Shown here one piece after another: positions 1 through 5,663 of a stretch of DNA of 8,377 nucleotides (positions are counted from its first letter, which is position 1; each line of letters starts with the position of its first letter). The translations under genes were made by a program, and so were the position numbers. Source of the DNA: Pseudomonadota bacterium (GTDB taxonomy: Bacteria > Pseudomonadota > Alphaproteobacteria > Rhodobacterales > Rhodobacteraceae); contig JAKAJW010000157.1 of NCBI GenBank assembly GCA_021813645.1, forward strand, positions 1 through 8,377, read 5' to 3'. The notes beneath the pieces were generated by a model. It saw only the letters and a program-made list of their open reading frames with translations. It did not search any database and was not told the DNA's origin.

Positions 1-1192
1 ATTTGGCGGGGCGTTCGGCCTTCAGCGGCGCCGCCGCGGCCGGCGCGTCGATCAGGGTCAGCCGGGTGGCGGCTAGCCTGGCCTCGCCGGGCTTCGGTTC
101 CGCCGCATCGGCGCCTGCCTCGCGGCGGCGGCTGGCGAAGCCGGTTGGGCGCTCGGCGGCCTGCGGCTCGGTTCCGTTCGGCGCGGTTTCGTTCGGTTCG
201 GCCCGTTGGGGGGCGGCCGGTGCCGCGGTCGCCGGCCGCGCGTCGGCCAGGACCTCCGTGGCCAGATCGCCGTCGAGCAATTCGCCCTCGGCCGGATCGA
301 CGTCGACCAGAACCGGCGCGGTGACGCCGGCGCCGCGCGGCAGCGGTGTCGCGGCGCGCTCGCTGACCGGCGCCGATCTGGCGACCGGCTCGGCCTCCAC
401 CAGGGCCGCCGGGCGCTTTGCCTGGGGGACTTCTGCGGCGGCGGTCGCGAGGGCGGGTTCCGGCGCCGAGGCGGAGCCGTCGTCGTCGTCCTCGGGAATG
501 TCGATCATCGGCGCTTCGGCGGCGTCCGCCTCGGCCAGCGCGGGTTCGGCTTCGGGGGCTTCTGCCAGGGCGGGTTCGGCCGCCGCTGCGGGCAGGGGCG
601 CTACCCCTGTGGCAACGCTTGCCGCACCCCCTGCCGCCAGCCGCGTTTCGCGGCCGATCCCGCGCACCGGATCCTGGTCGCGTTCCACCCGCTCGCCGGC
701 CAGCAGCGCGGCGGCGCTGCGGGCGGTGCCGAAGAAGGGTTCGCCGGCAAAGCGGCCCTCGGGCGGCATGGCGACGAAGGAGACCGGGTTGAAGCGATGT
801 TCCAGCGCGAATTGCTCGGCCTCGTCCAGCGTCTCGCGCGCGACCACCGCCACCTGAACCTCGGCGCCATGGCCGGACCAGTCGAACACCAGATCGGCGA
901 CCCGGTAGGGCGTGCGATCTTCGAGCGCGGCGGCGATCTGGGCGCGGCGCTCGGCCACGCCCGGGCCGGGGGCAGGCAGGCGCAGATAGCGGATCTGCGA
1001 ATTCGGCAGGATCAGCTTCGTGGTGACGCCGCGGGGCTCCAGCGCGGCGGCGGTGGTGCGCAGGAAATCCACCGCCTTGCCCAAGTCCGCGCGGTCGAGC
1101 GCGACCTCGCCCACCAGGCTCCAGCCCTGCGGGGTGCGGTGCAGCAAGCCGATCCCGTCATGGCTGAGGTTCAGTGCGAAACTTGGTTTCAT
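1..1192 (-). CDS. PilM/GspL-like N-terminal domain protein with long Ala/Pro/Glu linker, 3'-truncated (often labelled 'translation initiation factor 2')
   Basis: This minus-strand frame is open from the ATG at 1192 to the left edge: 397 codons, with no stop reached. It begins MKPSFALNLSHDGIGLLHRT. Residues 1-145 show an actin-like pattern: 'FALNLSHDGIGLL' where PilM/GspL has its first beta-hairpin, 'LILPNSQIRYLRLP' (60-73), 'AALEDRTPYRVADLVFDW' (88-105), and 'VAVVARETLDEAEQFALEHRFNPVSFVAMP' (114-143). The last matches the PilM/GspL 'ARKE...GL.PV..D' region. From about residue 185 it is low-complexity Ala/Pro/Glu/Asp, with a twice-repeated EPALAEA (206-212, 216-222) and an acidic DDDD patch (235-238). 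An in-frame TAG four codons upstream fixes the start at this ATG, although the Shine-Dalgarno is weak. From memory, Rhodobacterales homologues carry the label 'translation initiation factor 2', but no GTPase motif is visible here. The C-terminal part lies outside the window, so the function is unknown. It is divergent from the SIMPL gene. Confidence 0.8.
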   Translation of the reverse strand, partial: MKPSFALNLSHDGIGLLHRTPQGWSLVGEVALDRADLGKAVDFLRTTAAALEPRGVTTKLILPNSQIRYLRLPAPGPGVAERRAQIAAALEDRTPYRVADLVFDWSGHGAEVQVAVVARETLDEAEQFALEHRFNPVSFVAMPPEGRFAGEPFFGTARSAAALLAGERVERDQDPVRGIGRETRLAAGGAASVATGVAPLPAAAAEPALAEAPEAEPALAEADAAEAPMIDIPEDDDDGSASAPEPALATAAAEVPQAKRPAALVEAEPVARSAPVSERAATPLPRGAGVTAPVLVDVDPAEGELLDGDLATEVLADARPATAAPAAPQRAEPNETAPNGTEPQAAERPTGFASRRREAGADAAEPKPGEARLAATRLTLIDAPAAAAPLKAERPAK

Positions 1193-1382
1193 TCCTATGC
1201 TCTACCACAGGATCTTGAAGCCAGGGAGGCTAGCCCCCGGGTCGTTTTGTTCTACAGCAGGAAACCGCCGAACGAAAGAAAATCCCCCGCCCTGCGACGT
1301 TCCACCCTTGCCAGCGGCGGGTCTGCGCCGGAGGTTGGCGGGGTCCGGACAGCTGGCCGGGCGGCAGAGCGGAGGAAGGGCG

Positions 1383-2102
1383 ATGCAGGCATTTCGGGGG
1401 CTGCTGGTCGCGGCGGCGCTGGCGACCGCGGCGGTCGGGCTGGCGGGGGCGTCGTCGGCGGCACCGGTCGAGGCCGGCGGGCCGACCATCACCGTGAGCG
1501 GCGAGGGCCGGGTCAGCCGGGCGCCCGACATGGCCGAGATGCGGCTGTCGGTGACCGCGCTCGCGCCGACCGCGGCGGCGGCGCTGGCGCAGGCCTCGGG
1601 CCAGTTGGCCGGGGTGCTGAAGCGGCTCGCGGCCGAGGGCGTGGCCGAGGCCGACCTGCAGACCACCGGCCTGTCGCTGGCGCCGCGCTGGGACACGCCG
1701 CCGGCGGGCAGCGGCCAGGTGGCGAAGATCGCCGGTTTCGAGGCGGCCAGCACGCTCACCGTGAAGCTGCGCGCGCTCGACAAGCTCGGCGGGCTGCTCG
1801 ACGCGGTGGTGAAGGACGGCGCCAACGGCTTTTCCGGGCTCAGCTTCGGGCTGGCCGATCCCGCCGCGGCCGAGGATGCCGCCCGCCGGGCGGCGGTGGC
1901 CGATGCGATGCACAAGGCCGCGCTTTACGCCGCGGCGGCCGGGGTGAAGCTCGGCCCGCTCGAGGCGATCCGCGACGGCGGCGAAAGCCGCCCGGTGCCG
2001 ATGTTGCGGGCCGCGCCGATGGCGATGGCCGCCGTGCCGGTGGCGCAGGGCGAGCTGGAGATCACCGCCCAGGTCACCCTGGTCTTCGCCATCGCCGAAT
2101 GA
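1383..2102 (+). CDS. Exported SIMPL domain (DUF541) protein
   Basis: The product is 239 aa. An N-terminal signal peptide is visible: MQAFR, a hydrophobic core at about residues 7-23, and a likely signal peptidase site near residues 26-27 (SSAAP). The mature part is a SIMPL/DUF541 domain: 'ITVSGEGRVSRAPDMAEMRLSV' (36-57) is the family's opening motif, and 'RRAAVADAMHKAALYAAAAGVKLGPLEAI' (169-196) is the C-terminal helix and turn. The length is normal for the family (about 230-250 aa). The in-frame extension upstream to 1020 is rejected because GGAGGAAGGG lies just before this ATG and the signal peptide starts here. SIMPL proteins form periplasmic or outer-membrane oligomers (BP26 of Brucella is one), but their molecular role is poorly known. 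The gene ends 10 bases from the convergent metY stop, with no terminator hairpin between them. Confidence 0.88.
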   Translation: MQAFRGLLVAAALATAAVGLAGASSAAPVEAGGPTITVSGEGRVSRAPDMAEMRLSVTALAPTAAAALAQASGQLAGVLKRLAAEGVAEADLQTTGLSLAPRWDTPPAGSGQVAKIAGFEAASTLTVKLRALDKLGGLLDAVVKDGANGFSGLSFGLADPAAAEDAARRAAVADAMHKAALYAAAAGVKLGPLEAIRDGGESRPVPMLRAAPMAMAAVPVAQGELEITAQVTLVFAIAE

Positions 2103-2112
2103 GCCCGGCCGG

Positions 2113-3399
2113 TCAGCCCACCGCCTTGCTCAGCGCCTGATCGAGGTCGGCGATCAGATCCTCGGCGTCTTCGATGCCGATCGACAGCCGCAGCACATTG
2201 TCGCCGGCGCCGGCCTTGGCGCGCTGCTCGGGGCTTAGCTGGCGGTGGGTGGTCGAGGCCGAGTGGATGATGAGCGACCGCGCGTCGCCGAGGTTCGCGA
2301 CATGGCTGAACAGCTCCACCGCATTGACCAGCTTCACGCAGGCCTCGTAGCCGCCTTTGATCGCAAAAGTGAAAAGCGCGCCGGCTCCGCGCGGGCAGAT
2401 CCGCTTCACCCGGTCGAAATAGGGCGAGGACGGCAGACCGGCATAGGTGACGAACTCGACCCGCGGATCGGCTTCCAGCCAGGCGGCGACGCGCTTGGCG
2501 TTCTCCACGTGCCGGGCCATGCGCAGCGATAGCGTCTCGATCCCCATCAGCGTGTAATGCGCGGCCTGTGGGTTCATCGTCATGCCGAGATCGCGCAGCC
2601 CGATGGCGATGCCGTAGAAAGTGTAGGCCAGCGGCCCGAAGGTCTCGTGGAACTTCAGCCCGTGATAGGCCGGCTCCGGCTCCGACAGGGCCGGGAACTT
2701 GCCCGAGGCCGACCAGTCGAAGCGGCCGGAATCGACCACCGCGCCGCCGGTGACGGTGCCGTTGCCGGTAAGGTATTTCGTCGTCGAATGCACCACCAGC
2801 GCGGCGCCGTGCTCGATCGGCCGGCAGAGCCAGGGGCTGGCCGTGGTGTTGTCGACGATCAGCGGCAGGCCGAGCCGGTCGGCCAGCTTCGCCACCGCGT
2901 CGAGATCGGTGATATAGCCGCCGGGATTGGCGATCGACTCGCAGAAGATCGCCCGGGTGTCTTCGTCGATCGCCGCCTCCAGCGCGGCGAGGTCATCGAA
3001 ATCGACGAATTTGGCCGACCAGCCGAATTTGCGGATCGTATTGGTGAACTGCTGCACCGTGCCGCCGTAGAGCCGGGTGGAGGCGACCACGTTCCGCCCC
3101 GGCGCCATCAGCGGAAACAGCGCCATGATCTGCGCCGCATGGCCGGAGGAGCAGCAGACCGCGCCGACCCCGCCTTCCAGCGTGGCGATGCGCTCCTGCA
3201 GCACGCTGACCGTGGGGTTGGTCAGGCGCGAGTAGATATAGCCCACCTCCTGCAGATTGAAGAGCGCCGCGGCATGGTCGGCGTCGCGGAAGACATAGGC
3301 CGTCGTCTGGTAGATCGGCGTCTGCCGGGCGCCAGTGGCCGGGTCGGGCCGCGCCCCGGCATGGATCTGCAAAGTGTCGAAACCGTAGCTCTTGGCCAT
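2113..3399 (-). CDS. metY: O-acetylhomoserine aminocarboxypropyltransferase (O-acetylhomoserine sulfhydrylase)
   Basis: The product is 428 aa, full length for MetY. This cytosolic PLP enzyme of the Cys/Met-metabolism family makes homocysteine from O-acetylhomoserine and sulfide (or methionine with methanethiol). Visible family features are 'YSRLTNPT' (Y56, R58, phosphate-binding residues from the neighbouring subunit), 'SSGHAAQ' (84-90), Y111 in 'RLYGGT' (stacks on PLP), D183 in 'VDNT' (pyridine nitrogen), and the Schiff-base lysine K208 in 'VVHSTTKYLTGNG'. The family insertion relative to MetB/MetC is present ('TGGAVVDSGRFDW...FHETFGPLAY'), which favours MetY over cystathionine enzymes. GGGAGGAG lies 4 bases upstream of the ATG and fixes the start. 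The Shine-Dalgarno region matches the complement of the putative sRNA seed at 8087-8100. No SAM-II or SAH riboswitch was recognised in the leader. Assignment as OAH sulfhydrylase is firm; the in vivo sulfur donor is inferred. Confidence 0.95.
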   Translation of the reverse strand: MAKSYGFDTLQIHAGARPDPATGARQTPIYQTTAYVFRDADHAAALFNLQEVGYIYSRLTNPTVSVLQERIATLEGGVGAVCCSSGHAAQIMALFPLMAPGRNVVASTRLYGGTVQQFTNTIRKFGWSAKFVDFDDLAALEAAIDEDTRAIFCESIANPGGYITDLDAVAKLADRLGLPLIVDNTTASPWLCRPIEHGAALVVHSTTKYLTGNGTVTGGAVVDSGRFDWSASGKFPALSEPEPAYHGLKFHETFGPLAYTFYGIAIGLRDLGMTMNPQAAHYTLMGIETLSLRMARHVENAKRVAAWLEADPRVEFVTYAGLPSSPYFDRVKRICPRGAGALFTFAIKGGYEACVKLVNAVELFSHVANLGDARSLIIHSASTTHRQLSPEQRAKAGAGDNVLRLSIGIEDAEDLIADLDQALSKAVG

Positions 3400-3406
3400 G
3401 AACTCC

Positions 3407-3428
3407 TCCCTCGTTCCGCGGCAGTCCG
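3407..3428 (-). promoter_or_regulatory. metY leader segment with potential sRNA/antisense pairing site
   Basis: Just upstream of the metY ATG, the mRNA reads CGCGGAACGAGGGA followed by GGAG. The complement of the first 14 bases (TCCCTCGTTCCGCG on the plus strand, 3407-3420) recurs exactly at 8087-8100, inside a candidate sRNA. The same leader core, CGTTCCGC (3412-3419), is also the inverse of GCGGAACG at 3499-3506. A longer metY leader could therefore form an 8-bp long-range helix here. A 10-base direct repeat, CGGCAGTCCG, occurs at 3419-3428 and 3505-3514. Control of metY translation through this site is inference. Confidence 0.35.
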
Positions 3429-3573
3429 AGGCTAGGCCAAGGCCGCCGCGGGCACAACGCGGTGCGTGAGCGACGGCGTTCCAGACCCGGCCAGCGCGGC
3501 GGAACGGCAGTCCGGCCGCGGCGCGCGGCGCGATATTTTCTCCCTCCCCCGATTCGCATCGCCTTCCAACGCA

Positions 3574-3602
3574 TTGACCCCCGCCGTGACGGCGGCCAGA
3601 CT
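3574..3602 (+). promoter_or_regulatory. Putative promoter with palindromic operator in the spacer, upstream of the exported helical protein gene
   Basis: A TTGACC (-35-like, 3574-3579) is followed 17 bases later by CAGACT (weak -10-like, 3597-3602). The spacer holds a perfect inverted repeat, CCGCCGT-G-ACGGCGG (3581-3595). Transcription would start near 3609, a short distance before the AGGAG Shine-Dalgarno of the gene at 3633. The -35 is good and the -10 is poor, so the promoter call is tentative. The palindrome itself is directly visible. Confidence 0.35.
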
Positions 3603-3632
3603 GGGGCCAAGCCCAACTGCAGGAGCGCTGAC

Positions 3633-4376
3633 ATGCCGACCCACCGCTGGCTTTCTGGCCCGATCACCGCCGCCGGCCTGGCCGCCAGCCTCGCCCTTAC
3701 CCTGGCCGCCGGCGCCGCCCATGCCGGCGATGTGGCGAAGTTCGAAAGCGAGCTGCGCAGCGCCTATGCCGGCTACCGCAAGGCGCTGTTCGCCTCCAAT
3801 TCCGGCACGGCGGCCGACACCGTGGCGGCGGTCGATCACTTCTCGGCGCAATGGGCGGCGCTGATGGTGGAATGGCGCTCGGCCCGGCCGCCGCAATATG
3901 CCGACGACCCGAAATGGCCGGAGACCCTGGCCCAGGTCGCCGCCGCGCTCGACACCGCCAAGAAGCAGGCCGCCGACGGTCAGCTCGCCGCGGCGCATGA
4001 CACGCTGGAACAGGTGCGCGCCGCCTTCAGCGCGCTGCATGCGCGCAACGGGATCATCGGCTTCTCCGACCGGATGAACGCCTATCACGACCAGATGGAG
4101 AAGATGCTGGCGCTCGATCCGGCGCTCTATGACAAGAAGGTGGCGCCCGAGGTGGTCGCGCTGGCCGGGGTGCTCGACTATCTCGCCGCGGACATCGAGG
4201 CCCATCCCGCGCCCGAAGCCGCCACCGCGCCGGATTACGCTTCGGCGCTGCTGGCGTTTCGCGCCTCGGTCACCGCCGTCTTGGCGGCGGCCGAAGCCGG
4301 CGATCCGGCCGCGGTGAAGGCGGCGGTTGCCGGGCTGAAGCCGGCCTATGCGCGCTTCTTCCGGCAATTCGGCTGA
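3633..4376 (+). CDS. Exported, mainly helical protein of unknown function (cytochrome c'-like without heme motif)
   Basis: The product is 247 aa. A clear signal peptide with an AHA|GD cleavage site near residue 31 sends it to the periplasm. The mature chain is nearly all amphipathic helix: 'FESELRSAYAGYRKALFASNSG', 'AVDHFSAQWAALMVEW', 'LAAAHDTLEQVRAAFSALHARNGIIGFSDRMNAYHDQMEKML', and a last helix ending 'LKPAYARFFRQFG'. The helix set and the 'ALHARNG' turn recall the four-helix bundles of cytochrome c'/c556, but there is no CxxCH. It would therefore not bind covalent heme, and it has no cysteine at all. AGGAG (3621-3625) is 7 bases before the ATG and fixes the start; the open frame upstream to 3462 is GC-driven. 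It is divergent from metY and convergent with the glycosyltransferase-like gene. I recognise it only as a conserved hypothetical type seen in Rhodobacterales. An imelysin-like or metal-related role is possible but not supported. Confidence 0.82.
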   Translation: MPTHRWLSGPITAAGLAASLALTLAAGAAHAGDVAKFESELRSAYAGYRKALFASNSGTAADTVAAVDHFSAQWAALMVEWRSARPPQYADDPKWPETLAQVAAALDTAKKQAADGQLAAAHDTLEQVRAAFSALHARNGIIGFSDRMNAYHDQMEKMLALDPALYDKKVAPEVVALAGVLDYLAADIEAHPAPEAATAPDYASALLAFRASVTAVLAAAEAGDPAAVKAAVAGLKPAYARFFRQFG

Positions 4377-4406
4377 GCCGGAGGGCGCGCGGCCGGGGGG
4401 CGCCCG

Positions 4407-4460
4407 TCGGTGCGCGTCGGTGTCAAATCGGTGCGAAATCGGTGCGAAATCGGTATTTGG
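4407..4460. repeat. Degenerate tandem repeat, about 11-bp unit (TCGGTGCGAAA), five copies
   Basis: Five consecutive units start at 4407, 4417, 4428, 4439 and 4450. All begin TCGGT; two are identical (TCGGTGCGAAA), one is TCGGTGTCAAA, and the outer two are diverged (TCGGTGCGCG, TCGGTATTTGG). The array lies 30 bases past the stop of the exported helical protein gene, in the convergent gap. The unit is too short and has no spacers, so it is not CRISPR. The 11-bp period would place the copies on the same face of the helix. Confidence 0.8.
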
Positions 4461-4525
4461 ATTTTCGAGCCCCGCCAAGGCCTTGGGCGCCGCCGTCCGG
4501 GCTATGGCGGGGTCGGCGCGACGCT

Positions 4526-4556
4526 GGGGTAAGATTTGGTTAAGGGGTAAGATTTG
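4526..4556. repeat. 13-bp perfect direct repeat GGGGTAAGATTTG, period 18 bp
   Basis: GGGGTAAGATTTG occurs at 4526-4538 and 4544-4556, separated by GTTAA. It is A+T-rich against a GC-rich background and sits 21 bases from the glycosyltransferase-like stop. It could be a pair of protein-binding half-sites or a local duplication. The gap 4377-4576 also contains the 12-bp palindrome CCAAGGCCTTGG (4475-4486) and an arm pair GGGCGC/GCGCCC (4383-4388/4400-4405) with no T-run. Confidence 0.75.
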
Positions 4557-4576
4557 CTCGACCGGTGCGCCGGGGC

Positions 4577-5563
4577 TCAGCGCGCCCAGAGGCCCTCGCG
4601 CTTCAGCGCGTTGCGGATCATCTGCTCGCGGCGGGGCAGGAAGTCGCGGTCGAACAGCTCGCGGGCCTTGGCGCCCTGGTTCTGATAGACCAGCTTCTTG
4701 ACCGGCCCCCAGTCGCGCAGGACCCGGCGAAACTCTTTCTGCCCGGCGATTTTTTCCAGCATTTCAACGGCCTGGTCGCTTTCCCGCGCATAGAGCAGGG
4801 ACAGGGTGCGGTAGTGGCAGCTGACCGTGCCATCCAGCAGGCCGGCGGGGATCGTCGCCCGGCCGCCGCCGAAGGAATGGATCACCAGCGGCAGCGCCAC
4901 CTGGTCCAGCCAGGGGTCGAGGCTCTGGCAGGCCAGCTCGTCCGGCGGGTCGTCGCGGATCGCCAGGGCATAGTCGAGGAAGCGCCGGCCGAAGGCCTGC
5001 GGGTCGCGGTGGAAGAACCAGCCGGCGTTGAAATAGAGGTAGCGCCGCCAATATTCGTCGGGCTGGGAAAGGTCTAGAGAGCTTTGAAAATCCAGCGAAA
5101 ACTTGCGGTATAGGCTGCCCCAGAGGGCGCTGTAGCCCGGCCCGTAGAGCGCGATCGTGGGCCAGGTTCCCTCGCGCCGCAGCGAGGCCGTCGGCCGGTC
5201 GAAATCGAACGGCACTTGTGCCAGCGACCCCAGGATCAGCGTATCGGTGTCGAGAAACAGGAAGGGTTCCGCCGGCAGCGCGGCCAGCGCCTCGATCTTG
5301 TTGCCATAGGGATAGCTCTCGCCGAAATGCCGATTTTCGAAGGGCAGGAACTGCACGCCAAGCTCGGCCAGCAGGCCGCGCAGCGCCGGATCGGTCGCGC
5401 GCGGATCGCCCGACCAGCGCGGCCCCGGCTGCGGCTCGGCGAAGTAGAGCCGGCCGAGCAGCTCGGGATTGGTCACCGCCAGCGAGCCTGCCAGCAGGAG
5501 CGCCTCATATTGCAGCCGGCCGGCCTGCAGGATGGCGATCAGATTGTAGGCGGGTTGCGGCAT
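4577..5563 (-). CDS. Glycosyltransferase-like protein (GT-A type, DTD motif), conserved unknown
   Basis: The product is 328 aa, with no signal peptide and no membrane segment. The N-terminal 180 residues look like a GT-A nucleotide-sugar fold: 'YPYGNKIEALAALPAEPFLFLDTDTLILGSL' holds the D105-T-D107 metal/UDP-sugar motif in the setting typical of GT8-like enzymes. This is followed by 'YLYFNAGWFFH' (FNAG, 178-181), 'DPWLDQVALPLV' (the GT8 'DQ' position, D220-Q221), and a late His in 'CHYRTL' (H250), where GT8 proteins have a metal-binding His. The rest is a charged helical tail ending REQMIRNALKREGLWAR. GGGAGAG lies 4 bases before the ATG. The gene follows ddaH on the same strand with a 100-base gap that contains its own candidate promoter. 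Donor and acceptor cannot be told from the sequence. It may act on cell-surface carbohydrate, but no surface-polysaccharide genes lie nearby. Confidence 0.83.
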   Translation of the reverse strand: MPQPAYNLIAILQAGRLQYEALLLAGSLAVTNPELLGRLYFAEPQPGPRWSGDPRATDPALRGLLAELGVQFLPFENRHFGESYPYGNKIEALAALPAEPFLFLDTDTLILGSLAQVPFDFDRPTASLRREGTWPTIALYGPGYSALWGSLYRKFSLDFQSSLDLSQPDEYWRRYLYFNAGWFFHRDPQAFGRRFLDYALAIRDDPPDELACQSLDPWLDQVALPLVIHSFGGGRATIPAGLLDGTVSCHYRTLSLLYARESDQAVEMLEKIAGQKEFRRVLRDWGPVKKLVYQNQGAKARELFDRDFLPRREQMIRNALKREGLWAR

Positions 5564-5624
5564 TCACTCTCCCAACGCCTTGACGCGGCGCCGTTTTCCG
5601 CCCGGAACCAGGCGCCCGCGCGGC

Positions 5625-5652
5625 AGTATAGGCGAGCCCGCCGCCCGGTGCA
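5625..5652 (-). promoter_or_regulatory. Candidate promoter of the glycosyltransferase-like gene
   Basis: On the minus strand, TATACT (5625-5630) is a 5/6 match to the sigma70 -10 hexamer. It is preceded, 16 bases upstream, by the weak -35-like TGCACC (5647-5652). Transcription would start near 5618, giving a leader of about 55 bases before the ATG at 5563. This suggests the gene need not depend on read-through from ddaH. Confidence 0.4.
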
Positions 5653-5663
5653 TCCCTGCCCGT

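Noticed and set aside
206..2140. Very long plus-strand open frame (644 codons) across the first two genes
   Set aside because: It is a GC-driven shadow. Its translation is Arg/Gly-rich without domain character, it lies antisense to the PilM/GspL-like gene, and it overlaps the SIMPL gene in the wrong frame.
2557..3435. Plus-strand 292-codon frame antisense to metY
   Set aside because: The opposite strand encodes a full, motif-complete MetY. The plus-strand translation has no recognisable family and no Shine-Dalgarno.
4383..4405. GGGCGC/GCGCCC hairpin after the exported helical protein gene as a terminator
   Set aside because: The arms pair, but the loop is large and G-rich and no T-run follows, so there is no support for intrinsic termination.
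4407..4460. CRISPR array
   Set aside because: The unit is about 11 bp, copies are contiguous without spacers, and no cas genes are present.
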